A stretch of DNA of 18,268 nt from Hydrogenophaga sp. (GTDB lineage: Bacteria; Pseudomonadota; Gammaproteobacteria; Burkholderiales; Burkholderiaceae_C). A model generated the notes under the pieces. It had not been told where the DNA came from, made no database searches, and saw only the letters and a program-made list of their open reading frames with translations. Each line of letters opens with the position of its first letter. Position 1 is the first letter of the stretch. The position numbers and the translations under genes were made by a program. Where the stretch lies: assembly GCA_018335615.1 (NCBI GenBank), contig JAGXRS010000299.1:1-18268 (forward strand), in the 5' to 3' direction. Positions 7,568 to 14,936 of this stretch are shown piece by piece.

Positions 7568-7596
7568 TTCAAGGATGCGGAGGGCTCGATTATGAT
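7568..7596 (+). promoter_or_regulatory. Candidate sigma-70 promoter for the mltG operon
   Basis: The sequence TTCAAG (7568-7573) is followed after exactly 17 bp by TATGAT (7591-7596), a 5/6 match to the -10 consensus. The -35 element is weak (3/6). It lies 56 bp upstream of the mltG ATG in the divergent region. The -10 element overlaps the palindrome ATGATCAT (7592-7599). On the opposite strand the same patch reads CATAAT (complement 7589-7594), so it could also serve ygfZ, although I find no good -35 for that direction. Confidence 0.4.
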
Positions 7597-7652
7597 CATC
7601 CGCCCACCCCGCCGCATCGCGTGCACCGGTGCATGACGCTGCCAGCAGGGTC

Positions 7653-8705
7653 ATGCCGGCGCCTTCTTTCCTTCCCAGTCATTCCCATCGTTTCGTGATC
7701 CGCCTGCTCAAGCTCCTCTTTCTGTTCACGCTGCTGGCCAGCGTGACGTTGGCGGGGCTGGGCGTCTGGTGGCTGCAGCGCCCGCTGCCCCTCGCCCCCG
7801 CGGCCCTGGAAAACCAGATGCTGGACGTCGAGATTGTCCCCGGTACCTCGGCACGGGGCGTGGCCGACCGGCTGGTGCAATCGGGCGTCCAGACACCCCC
7901 GGTGCTGCTCTTTGCCTGGTTCCGGCTGTCGGGGCAGTCCCGTGACATCAAGGCGGGCAGCTACGAATTCGCGCCGGGCACCACGCCCCGGGCGCTGCTC
8001 GACAAATTGGTGCGTGGCGAGCAGGCGCTGCGCAGCATCACCCTGGTGGAGGGGTGGAACATCCGCCAGGTGCTGCAGGCGGTGCGCAGCTCGCCCGAGC
8101 TCACGCAGGACATCGACGGTCTGTCAATGGCCGAGCTGATGACCCGCCTGGGCTACCCCGATCGCCACCCGGAAGGGCGCTTCTTCCCGGACACCTACCG
8201 CGTGCCCAAGCGCAGCCCGGCGTCGGTGGTGCTGCGGCAGGCGGCGCAGGCGATGGACCGGCGGGTGGCCGAGGCCTGGGCGCTGCGCGCGCCCGACTCG
8301 CCCCTGCGCTCGCCCGACGAGGCGCTGATTCTGGCGAGCATCGTCGAGAAAGAAACCGGTCTGGAGCGCGACCGGGGCCTGGTCGCCGGTGTGTTCACCA
8401 ACCGGCTGCGCATCGGCATGCGCCTGCAGACCGACCCCACGGTGATTTACGGGCTGGGCGAGCGGTTTGACGGCAACCTGCGCCGTGTCGATCTGCAGAC
8501 CGACACGCCCTACAACACCTACACCCGCGCCGGCCTGCCACCCACGCCCATTGCCATGCCGGGGTGGCGGTCGCTGCTGGCCGCGGTGCAGCCGGCCCAG
8601 ACACCCGCCTTCTACTTCGTGGCGCGCGGTGACGGCTCCAGCCAGTTCAGCACCACGCTGGAAGAGCACAATGCCGCGGTGCGCCGCTACATCCTGAAGC
8701 GTTGA
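7653..8705 (+). CDS. mltG: Endolytic peptidoglycan transglycosylase MltG
   Basis: This 350-residue inner-membrane protein has one N-terminal membrane segment (about residues 14-40, RLLKLLFLFTLLASVTLAG) and a periplasmic YceG domain. The catalytic glutamate is E232 in ASIVEKETG, equivalent to E218 of E. coli. Further family motifs are GRFFPDTY, FTNRLRIGMRLQTDPTVIYG and YNTYTRAGLPPTPI. MltG cuts nascent glycan strands at the membrane and so limits their length. Two starts are possible: ATG 7653, used here, has a close AGGG before it, and GTG 7629 would add eight residues. It is the first gene of a run continuing with tmk, holB, pilZ and tatD; the gap to tmk is 56 bp. Confidence 0.95.
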   Translation: MPAPSFLPSHSHRFVIRLLKLLFLFTLLASVTLAGLGVWWLQRPLPLAPAALENQMLDVEIVPGTSARGVADRLVQSGVQTPPVLLFAWFRLSGQSRDIKAGSYEFAPGTTPRALLDKLVRGEQALRSITLVEGWNIRQVLQAVRSSPELTQDIDGLSMAELMTRLGYPDRHPEGRFFPDTYRVPKRSPASVVLRQAAQAMDRRVAEAWALRAPDSPLRSPDEALILASIVEKETGLERDRGLVAGVFTNRLRIGMRLQTDPTVIYGLGERFDGNLRRVDLQTDTPYNTYTRAGLPPTPIAMPGWRSLLAAVQPAQTPAFYFVARGDGSSQFSTTLEEHNAAVRRYILKR

Positions 8706-8761
8706 ACCATGCGCCATGGCCGTCGCCCGACCGCCCCCCATCCACCAGCATTCCCACAGCC

Positions 8762-9424
8762 ATGTCCGATCGCGGTCTATTCATCAGCTTCGAGGGCATC
8801 GACGGCGCCGGCAAATCGACCCATGTCCAGGCGCTGGCCGATGCATTCCGGACCGCAGGGCGCCACGTCACGCTCACGCGCGAGCCCGGAGGCACACCGC
8901 TGGCCGAGAAGCTGCGGGCCCTGGTGCTCAACGACCCGATGGACCCCTTGTGCGAGGCGCTGCTCATGTTTGCCGCCCGGCGCGACCACCTGCGCCAGGT
9001 GATCGAGCCCGCGCTGGCGCGTGGCGATGTCGTGTTGTGCGACCGCTTCACCGACGCCACCTTTGCCTACCAGGGCCACGGCCGGGGTTTCGATTTGCAG
9101 GTGCTGCGCCAGCTGGAGGCCTGGGTGCAGGCACAGCCCGGTGATGCAACCCGTTGCCGGCAGCCCGACCTCACGGTCTGGTTCGACCTGGCGCCCGAGG
9201 TGGCGGCAGCCCGACTGGCCGGCGCGCGTCTGCCCGACCGGTTCGAGTCCCAGCCCGCGTCCTTTTTTGCCCGCGTGGCCCAGGGCTATGCCAGCCGCCT
9301 GGCCGAGCAACCCGCGCGCTTTGTGCGCGTGCCGGCCGACCAGCCGGTTACGGCCGTCTGGCGCGACGTGCGCCAGGCCTTCACCCAACGCGGCTGGCTG
9401 CCCGACGAGGTGCCCCATGGCTGA
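8762..9424 (+). CDS. tmk: Thymidylate kinase
   Basis: This 220-residue cytosolic enzyme phosphorylates dTMP to dTDP with ATP, an essential step in making dTTP. The P-loop GIDGAGKST lies at 12-20, TREPGGTP at 39-46 begins the substrate-binding region, and CDRFTDAT is the DR motif that contacts dTMP. Length and order match bacterial Tmk. The frame is open 20 codons further upstream from 8702, but that stretch is unlike the family, so ATG 8762 (MSDRGLFISFEG) is taken as the start. Its end overlaps the start of holB by 8 bp (9417-9424), so the two are translationally coupled, as in many proteobacteria. Confidence 0.96.
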   Translation: MSDRGLFISFEGIDGAGKSTHVQALADAFRTAGRHVTLTREPGGTPLAEKLRALVLNDPMDPLCEALLMFAARRDHLRQVIEPALARGDVVLCDRFTDATFAYQGHGRGFDLQVLRQLEAWVQAQPGDATRCRQPDLTVWFDLAPEVAAARLAGARLPDRFESQPASFFARVAQGYASRLAEQPARFVRVPADQPVTAVWRDVRQAFTQRGWLPDEVPHG

Positions 9425-10487
9425 GTCCGCACCACTCGCGCCCTGGCTGCAGCGCCAGCTCGACGGCCTGCTGTCCCAGCGCGGTCACGCGCTGTTGCTC
9501 GCCGGGCCTTCCGGCCTGGGTCAATACGAGCTGGCGCTGGCGCTGGCGCGGGTCTGGCTGTGCGAAGCGCCGGGTCAGCACGGCGCCTGCGGCCAGTGCG
9601 GCAGCTGCCACGCCATTGACGTGCGCACCCACGCCGACCTCTGCGTGCTCATGCCTGAAACGCTGAGCCTTGAACTTGGCTGGCCGCTGGACGAGGGCGC
9701 CCAGAAAGAGATCGACGACAAAAAGCGCAAACCCAGCAAGCTGATCCGGGTGGAGGCGGCGCGCGAGGCGGTCAGTTTCACCCAGTTCACCCGTTCGCGC
9801 GGTCGAGCCAAGGTGGTGCTGGTCTACCCGGCCGACCGCATGAACATGGAATCGGCCAACACGCTGCTCAAGACGCTGGAAGAGCCCGTCGGTGAGGTCC
9901 GTTTTGTGCTCGCCACCGAAGCCGCCCACCAGTTGCTGCCGACCATTCGCAGCCGTTGCCAGGGCCATGCGATGGCCTGGCCCGACGCAGACGAGGCGCT
10001 GACCTGGCTGCAGCAGGCCTCCACCGGCCTGTCCAAGCCCGCGTCAGGCGTCGAGCGTGAGCAAGCCCGCGTCTGGCTGCAGGCCGCCGGCGGCCGTCCC
10101 GACGATGCGCTCGACTGGGCGCGCAGCGGGCTGAATGCCCAGACCTGGACCGATCTGCCCCAGGCGCTGGCCCGCGGCGACTGGACGCTGATGGCCGAGT
10201 GGACGCCCAGCCGGCAGCTGGCGGTGCTGCAAAAGCTCTGCCACGACCTGATGGCACGGGCCGCTGGCGCCGCGCCGCGTTTCTTCCCGGTCGAGTGCCT
10301 GCCCCGTGCGCCGCGCTGGGGTGCGCTGTCCAGCTGGTCCCGTGAGCTGATGGCCGCCGCCCGCACGGTGGAACATCCGTTCAATCCCGGTCTGATGCAG
10401 GAAGCCTGGGCCGCCCACACCCGGCAGGTGCTCGGCGCCGCTGACCACCAGGCGCCAGCCGCCACCCGGGCGGCGCATTCCCGCTAA
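9417..10487 (+). CDS. holB: DNA polymerase III subunit delta'
   Basis: This 356-residue protein is the delta' subunit of the clamp loader, which with gamma/tau and delta opens the beta clamp at primed sites. The AAA+ fold shows a degenerate P-loop, GPSGLGQYE (30-38), in which the ATP-contacting lysine is glutamine. This is expected because delta' does not hydrolyse ATP. A zinc-binding cluster has C49, C58, C61 and C64 (CGQCGSCH). The motif VYPADRMNMESANTLLKTLEEP is followed by sensor-1 IRSRC (178-181), which supplies the arginine finger to a neighbouring subunit. An unusually charged insert, KEIDDKKRKPSK, sits around 97-108, a stretch seen in beta-proteobacterial homologues from memory. The start overlaps tmk. 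The pilZ start follows after 11 bp. Confidence 0.94.
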   Translation: MAESAPLAPWLQRQLDGLLSQRGHALLLAGPSGLGQYELALALARVWLCEAPGQHGACGQCGSCHAIDVRTHADLCVLMPETLSLELGWPLDEGAQKEIDDKKRKPSKLIRVEAAREAVSFTQFTRSRGRAKVVLVYPADRMNMESANTLLKTLEEPVGEVRFVLATEAAHQLLPTIRSRCQGHAMAWPDADEALTWLQQASTGLSKPASGVEREQARVWLQAAGGRPDDALDWARSGLNAQTWTDLPQALARGDWTLMAEWTPSRQLAVLQKLCHDLMARAAGAAPRFFPVECLPRAPRWGALSSWSRELMAAARTVEHPFNPGLMQEAWAAHTRQVLGAADHQAPAATRAAHSR

Positions 10488-10498
10488 ACTCAAACGCC

Positions 10499-10870
10499 AT
10501 GAGCACCTCTGCACACCCCTCGGCCAACGCTGCGCGACCGAGCGTGATCCAGCTGTCCATCAAGGAAAAGGCTGCTCTGTATGCCGCCTACATTCCTCTG
10601 TTTGCCGATGGCGGCATTTTCATTCCTTCGTCCCGGGACTACCGGCTGGGCGACGATGTCTACGTGCTGCTGAGCCTCCCCGACGATCCCCAGCGCTATC
10701 CGGTGGCCGGCAAGGTGGCCTGGATCACACCGGCGAAAGCGCAAGGGGGCCGCACGCAGGGCGTGGGCATCCGGTTTCCTTCCGACGAAAAGTCCCGTCT
10801 GCTCAAGCTGAAGATCGAAGAAATCCTGGGTTCGCACCTCGGCTCCGATCGGCCGACCCAAACCATCTGA
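10499..10870 (+). CDS. pilZ: Type IV pilus assembly protein PilZ
   Basis: This 123-residue protein closely follows Pseudomonas PilZ: an N-terminal IQLSIKEKAALYAAYIP, then GGIFIPS, YRLGDDVYVLLSLPDDP, VAGKVAWITP and QGVGIRFP, ending in SDRPTQTI. The c-di-GMP-binding residues (RxxxR and D/NxSxxG) of canonical PilZ domains are absent, as in the founding PilZ. That protein works in pilus biogenesis together with PilB and FimX instead of binding the nucleotide itself. Its position between holB and tatD is the same as in Pseudomonas. It implies that the organism makes type IV pilus machinery encoded elsewhere. Confidence 0.95.
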   Translation: MSTSAHPSANAARPSVIQLSIKEKAALYAAYIPLFADGGIFIPSSRDYRLGDDVYVLLSLPDDPQRYPVAGKVAWITPAKAQGGRTQGVGIRFPSDEKSRLLKLKIEEILGSHLGSDRPTQTI

Positions 10871-10951
10871 ACGGGCTCCGGCTGTCTTCGCGCGGAACCT
10901 GCAGGCCGCCGTGGTTCGTCCGTGCGCCCGCTGGCTCCATTCTGTCTGCCC

Positions 10952-11767
10952 ATGTTTACCGATTCCCACTGCCACCTCAATTTCCCTGAACTGCGCGAAC
11001 GGCTGCCCGAGGTGCTGGCGGCCATGGCCCAGGCCCAGGTCGACCGCGCCTTGTGCATCTGCACCACGCTCGAAGAATTCGCCGCGGTGCATGCGCTGGC
11101 CCGGGAGCACCACAACCTGTGGGCCACGGTGGGCGTGCACCCGGACAACGAAGGGGTGCAGGAGCCCAGCCTGGATGACCTGATCGAGCGCGCAGCCTTG
11201 CCCCGCGTGGTGGGCATTGGCGAGACCGGACTGGACTATTACCGCCTGGGGGAGCGCAGCATCGGCGACATGGCCTGGCAGCGCGAGCGTTTTCGCACCC
11301 ACATCCGAGCCGCCCGGCGCACCGACCTGCCCCTGGTCATCCACACCCGCAGCGCGTCCGACGACACGCTGGCGCTGTTGAGGGAAGAGGGTGGATTCCA
11401 AGGGTCTGCGGCCGGTGGTCTGCCGACTGCGCGCGGCGTGTTCCACTGCTTCACCGAAACCCAGGCCGTGGCGCATGCGGCACTGGAACTGGGTTTCTAC
11501 ATTTCTTTCTCGGGCATCCTGACCTTCCGCAATGCCGCCGACCTGCGGGAAGTGGCCCGTCTGGTTCCGCTGGACCGTCTGCTGATCGAGACCGACAGCC
11601 CCTACCTCGCGCCCGTGCCGTACCGCGGCAAGACCAACTCGCCCGCTTACGTGCCTTTCGTTGCCCGGCAGATCGCCGACATCCAAGGCTTGCCCGTCGA
11701 AACCGTCGCGCAGCGGTCCAGCGAGAATTTTGATCGGCTCTTCAGTCGCGTCGTCTCAGGCGTATGA
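10952..11767 (+). CDS. tatD: TatD-family metal-dependent hydrolase (DNase)
   Basis: This 271-residue TIM-barrel protein of the amidohydrolase-like TatD family has the metal-binding motif DSHCHLNF (H6, H8). It continues with GIGETGLDYY (metal-bridging glutamate), VIHTRSA, VFHCFTET and the C-terminal ETDSPYLAPVPYRGK. Family members are Mg-dependent 3'-5' exonucleases or D-aminoacyl-tRNA-deacylase-like enzymes, acting in the cytosol in DNA repair and quality control. An extra glycine-rich loop (GGFQGSAAGGLPTARG) precedes the FHCF motif. ATG 10952 is preferred over the in-frame GTG 10922, since the family begins almost directly with the DSH motif. The next gene starts 10 bp after its stop. Confidence 0.94.
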   Translation: MFTDSHCHLNFPELRERLPEVLAAMAQAQVDRALCICTTLEEFAAVHALAREHHNLWATVGVHPDNEGVQEPSLDDLIERAALPRVVGIGETGLDYYRLGERSIGDMAWQRERFRTHIRAARRTDLPLVIHTRSASDDTLALLREEGGFQGSAAGGLPTARGVFHCFTETQAVAHAALELGFYISFSGILTFRNAADLREVARLVPLDRLLIETDSPYLAPVPYRGKTNSPAYVPFVARQIADIQGLPVETVAQRSSENFDRLFSRVVSGV

Positions 11768-11777
11768 GGGAGGCAAC

Positions 11778-12446
11778 ATGAACGCAGCAAAAAGAATCAT
11801 GTTTTCGTTCGTGTTGGCTTGCTGCAGCGGTGCCGTGCTCGCCAACCCGGCGACCGACTATTTCCGGGCCATTCTGCGCGACAACGAGTCGGCGGTGATC
11901 GCTTTCACGCTACGCGGCTTTGATCTCAATGTGCGCAACGAAAAGGGCGAACCCGGGCTGACGCTGGCGCTTCGCCTGGGTTCGCTGTCGGTGGCCGATT
12001 TTCTGCTCACGCAGCCCAATGTGGACGTGGAGGCGCGTAACCCGCAAGGGGAAAGTGCGCTGATGATGGCGGCCCTCAAAGGCCACCTGTCACAGGCCCA
12101 GCGCCTGATCGCGCGCCGCGCCGAGGTCAACAAGCCAGGCTGGACACCATTGCACTACGCCGCCACGGGCGACACGCCCAGCAGCGTGGCCATGGTGCGC
12201 CTGCTGCTGGAGCACCACGCCTACATCGACGCGGAGTCGCCCAACCGCAGCACGCCACTGATGATGGCGGCGCACTACGGATCGCCTGCCGTGGTCCGCT
12301 TGCTGCTGGAAGAGGGCGCCGATCCACTGCTGCGCAACGAGCAAGGCCTCACGGCCATTGACTTTGCCCAGCGAGCACAGCGCGCCGAAGCGGCCGCCCT
12401 GATCGCCGCCGCGATTCGGGGGCGCCAACCCGCCGGGCGCTGGTAA
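11778..12446 (+). CDS. Exported ankyrin-repeat protein
   Basis: This 222-residue protein starts with a signal peptide: a basic MNAAKR, a hydrophobic stretch, then AVLA followed by NP as a likely signal peptidase I site. A VLAC sequence within it could instead be a weak lipobox. The rest consists of about five ankyrin repeats, recognisable by GESALMMAALKGH, GWTPLHYAATGD, RSTPLMMAAHYGSPAVVRLLLEEGAD and GLTAIDFAQRAQ. Such repeats mediate protein-protein binding, and no catalytic domain is present. A clear ribosome site, GGGAGG (11768-11773), lies just upstream, and the gene follows tatD by 10 bp, so it is probably the last gene of the mltG operon. The partner is unknown; periplasmic location is inferred from the signal peptide. 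Confidence 0.88.
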   Translation: MNAAKRIMFSFVLACCSGAVLANPATDYFRAILRDNESAVIAFTLRGFDLNVRNEKGEPGLTLALRLGSLSVADFLLTQPNVDVEARNPQGESALMMAALKGHLSQAQRLIARRAEVNKPGWTPLHYAATGDTPSSVAMVRLLLEHHAYIDAESPNRSTPLMMAAHYGSPAVVRLLLEEGADPLLRNEQGLTAIDFAQRAQRAEAAALIAAAIRGRQPAGRW

Positions 12447-12492
12447 GCCACGTCGCGGCTGTCCGGCAGGGCATAAACCGGTGCCGCGCGCC

Positions 12493-12508
12493 TACGTGCA
12501 ATTACGTA
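12493..12508. promoter_or_regulatory. Palindromic operator-like site upstream of tctBA
   Basis: The inverted repeat TACGT-N6-ACGTA occupies 12493-12508, and its outer flanks CCT/AGG (12491-12511) extend it imperfectly. It sits in the 173-bp gap between the ankyrin gene and tctB, about 110 bp before the tctB start. The size and spacing fit a dimeric regulator site. No regulator gene lies nearby and no clear promoter hexamers are seen beside it, so the role is inferred. Confidence 0.35.
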
Positions 12509-12619
12509 AGGACCGGGCGCCTGTTTCAGCGTCCAATGGCAGGGATCGCATCCGGCGGTGAATGCCGTGCGAGCGACCGGGCTGGAAGGGGCCCTGTTCA
12601 CCATAACTCTGGAGACCGA

Positions 12620-13066
12620 ATGACCAACAAAGACATGCAAGACATCATCGGGGGACTGGCGCTGACCGCGCTGGGTGTGTTTGCCGCCGTGCACGCACAG
12701 ACCTACGAATTCGGGTCGTTGACCCGCATGGGGGCAGGCTACTTTCCCGTCGCACTGGGCGTGATCCTCGCCCTGCTGGGGCTGCTGATTGCTGTTCCAG
12801 CCTTTTTCCGTCGCGGGCAACCCATTCGTGTCGAATGGAAAACGTTCGCACTGGTGATGGGGGGCATTGTCGCTTTCGCGCTGACGCTCAAGGTGCTGGG
12901 CCTGGTGCTGGCCACGGCGCTGTCGGTCGTCATCTCCTCGCTGGCCGACCGCGATACCCGCTGGAAAGGCCGGATTTTTCTGGCGATCGGGGTGGCCGCT
13001 GTCACCTACGTCGTGTTCAGCATGGGCCTGAGCATGGTGCTGCCGATCTGGCCATGGAGCCTGTGA
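12620..13066 (+). CDS. tctB: Tripartite tricarboxylate transporter small subunit TctB
   Basis: This 148-residue membrane protein has four predicted transmembrane segments and the TctB features near the N terminus: DIIGGLALTALGVFAA followed by a GxGYFP motif (MGAGYFPVALG). TctB is the small, poorly conserved integral membrane subunit of the TTT transporters, which import tricarboxylates and other organic acids using an ion gradient. The start ATG 12620 has a good GGAG ribosome site (12611-12614). The frame is open upstream to 12536, but that part is not membrane-like. It precedes tctA by 41 bp, the usual tctB-tctA order. No tctC (extracytoplasmic Bug-type binding protein) is adjacent. Confidence 0.9.
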   Translation: MTNKDMQDIIGGLALTALGVFAAVHAQTYEFGSLTRMGAGYFPVALGVILALLGLLIAVPAFFRRGQPIRVEWKTFALVMGGIVAFALTLKVLGLVLATALSVVISSLADRDTRWKGRIFLAIGVAAVTYVVFSMGLSMVLPIWPWSL

Positions 13067-13107
13067 GCGCCTGACCTGAACCCAACAACACAACAGAGAC
13101 ACCGCTC

Positions 13108-14631
13108 ATGGACATTCTCAACGGTTTGATGCTTGGCCTGGAATCGGCGATGCAGCCGGTCACGCTGCTTTATTGCTTTATCGGGGTTTTTCTCGGCACG
13201 CTGATCGGCGTGCTGCCCGGCATTGGTGCCCTCGCCACCATTTCCCTGCTGCTGCCCATCACGTACCACATCCCGCCAACCGCGGCCATCGTGATGCTGG
13301 CGGGCGTGTACTACGGCGCACAGTACGGCGGCTCCACCGCCTCGATTCTGCTCAATCTGCCCGGCACACCGTCCTCGGCGGTGGCCTGCCTGGACGGCTA
13401 TCCCATGGCCAAGCAGGGAAGGGCAGGCGTGGCCCTGTTCATGACCACCATCGCGTCTTTCGTGGGCTCCATGCTGGGCATTCTGGCGCTGATCCTGTTT
13501 TCACCGTCGATTGCCGAACTCGGGCTGAAATTCGGCCCGGCCGAGTACTTCTCCATGATGCTGCTCGGGCTGATCGCCGCCTCGACCATGGCCTCGGGCT
13601 CGCCGGCCAAGGGCTTGGCCATGGTGGTGCTGGGCTTGCTGCTGGGCACGGTGGGCACCGACGTCAATTCGGGTGTGGCCCGTTTCGATTTCGGTGTTCC
13701 GGAGCTCATGGATGGGATCAACCTGGTGGCGTTGGCCATGGGCATCTTTGGCGTGTCCGAGGTGATCTCCAGCATCAACCAGGTGCGCGAGTCCGAAGTC
13801 AAGGAAAAGATCACCATGCGCACCATGATGCCCACGCGCAAAGACGTGCGTGATTCCATCATGCCCATGCTGCGCGGCACCGGTATTGGCAGCTTCTTCG
13901 GTGCCTTGCCCGGCACGGGTGCCTCCATTGCGTCGTTCATGTCGTATGCGGTGGAGAAAAAGATCGCCAAAGATCCGAGCCGTTTCGGCAAGGGCGCCAT
14001 CGAAGGCGTCACGGCGCCCGAGTCCGCAAACAACGCAGCGGCACAGACCGCTTTTGTGCCCACGCTGTCGCTGGGCATCCCGGGCGACGCCGTGATGGCG
14101 CTGATGCTGGGTGCACTGATCATCCACGGCATCCAGCCTGGTCCTTTGCTCATGACCCAGCAACCCGAGCTGTTCTGGGGCCTGATCGTGAGCTTTGGCA
14201 TCGGCAACATCATGCTGATGGTGCTGAACCTGCCACTGATCGGTGTTTGGGTGGCCATCCTGCGCATTCCGTACCGCGTGCTGTACCCAGCCATCCTGGT
14301 GTTCATCAGCCTGGGCGTCTACAGCGTGAACAACAACACCTTCGACGTTCTGATGGTCGCTGCCATTGGTGCGGTGGGCTATGCCATGGCGGTGCTCAAG
14401 TTCGAGGCGGCTCCCATGCTGCTGGGCTTCGTTCTGGGCCCGTTGATGGAAGAAAATCTGCGCCGCTCGTTGCTGCTGGCCCGTGGCGATCTGATGACCT
14501 TCATCGAGCGTCCCATCAGCGCGGGCCTGCTGGGTTTTGGCGCAGCCTTGCTGCTGTGGTCCATCTGGGGTGCGCTCAAGCGCACCGTGCGTGCCAGCGA
14601 ATTGAAGAAAGACTTCCCGGAAGCCGCTTGA
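13108..14631 (+). CDS. tctA: Tripartite tricarboxylate transporter large subunit TctA
   Basis: This 507-residue protein of about a dozen membrane segments is the large channel subunit of a TTT system. The two glycine-rich motifs typical of TctA are present: GVLPGIGALATISLLLP (34-50) and the related GALPGTGASIASF beginning at G265. The latter is followed by GVTAPESANNAAA and SLGIPGDAVMALMLGAL. Length and motif order are normal, so the gene looks intact. Only a modest purine-rich AGAGA precedes the start. With TctB it forms the membrane part of an importer of citrate, other organic acids or similar anions. The substrate is set by the missing binding protein, so it cannot be predicted here. A strong stem-loop follows 36 bp after the stop. 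Confidence 0.94.
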   Translation: MDILNGLMLGLESAMQPVTLLYCFIGVFLGTLIGVLPGIGALATISLLLPITYHIPPTAAIVMLAGVYYGAQYGGSTASILLNLPGTPSSAVACLDGYPMAKQGRAGVALFMTTIASFVGSMLGILALILFSPSIAELGLKFGPAEYFSMMLLGLIAASTMASGSPAKGLAMVVLGLLLGTVGTDVNSGVARFDFGVPELMDGINLVALAMGIFGVSEVISSINQVRESEVKEKITMRTMMPTRKDVRDSIMPMLRGTGIGSFFGALPGTGASIASFMSYAVEKKIAKDPSRFGKGAIEGVTAPESANNAAAQTAFVPTLSLGIPGDAVMALMLGALIIHGIQPGPLLMTQQPELFWGLIVSFGIGNIMLMVLNLPLIGVWVAILRIPYRVLYPAILVFISLGVYSVNNNTFDVLMVAAIGAVGYAMAVLKFEAAPMLLGFVLGPLMEENLRRSLLLARGDLMTFIERPISAGLLGFGAALLLWSIWGALKRTVRASELKKDFPEAA

Positions 14632-14667
14632 AGGTCTTGAACAGGCACATAACGGTCCAATAGACCG

Positions 14668-14697
14668 ATCCAACGGGGCGCAGGCCCCGTTGGATTT
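14668..14697 (+). terminator. Stem-loop terminator after tctA
   Basis: A perfect 12-bp inverted repeat (ATCCAACGGGGC at 14668-14679 and its complement at 14684-14695) encloses a GCAG tetraloop. It is followed by only TT and then CGCC, so the U-tract is short. It is still the clearest hairpin in the window and sits 36 bp after the tctA stop, which fits the end of the tctBA transcript. Confidence 0.75.
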
Positions 14698-14936
14698 CGC
14701 CTCACGATATTCCACGATGTATATTATGTTAAGTTTTAACGGTGTTTTGAGCCTCTCTTCTGGCGTGAGACTTGCTGTAACACCCTGCTTCAAGGTCGCA
14801 CCCGGCCATTGGCACGGGGAAACACCGACGTGGTGCATCCGAGCGGCACCGAATGGCCGCCCTACAATGATCCTCATGTAGTACCGGTCGGTCTCTGCGA
14901 CCGTCATAGGCGTCGTTGAAATTTTCCAAGGAATGT
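14698..14936 (+). promoter_or_regulatory. Regulatory region before the ABC importer, with AT-rich patch
   Basis: This non-coding stretch starts with a patch that is strikingly AT-rich for this genome (14706-14750). The patch includes TATATT (14720-14725), TATTAT (14722-14727) and the palindrome GTTAA-GTT-TTAAC (14728-14740). On the minus strand, TTAACA (complement 14727-14732) is 17 bp from TATCGT. Further down are a -10-like TACAAT (14863-14868) without a good -35, and a small hairpin CGGTCG/CGACCG (14885-14903) in the probable leader. AAGGA at 14928-14932 is the ribosome site of the next gene. The exact promoter cannot be fixed by eye. Confidence 0.45.

Noticed and set aside
8702..8761. 20-codon N-terminal extension of thymidylate kinase
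   Set aside because: The Pro/Ser-rich stretch is unlike the family, and the enzyme normally starts a few residues before the SFEG strand.
9504..9530. Loss of the P-loop lysine in HolB
   Set aside because: The delta' subunit normally lacks a working ATP site, so this is family-typical and not a defect.
10499..10870. PilZ as a c-di-GMP receptor
   Set aside because: The RxxxR and D/NxSxxG binding motifs are absent, matching the non-binding type IV pilus PilZ.
12535..12553. Possible sigma-54 promoter (TGGCAGG...GC) upstream of tctB
   Set aside because: The GG and GC elements are only 8 bp apart instead of 10, and the -12 region does not match.
14690..14881. Small 63-codon open frame in the gap before the binding protein
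   Set aside because: It begins inside the terminator stem, has no ribosome site and no recognisable features, and lies in the probable regulatory region.
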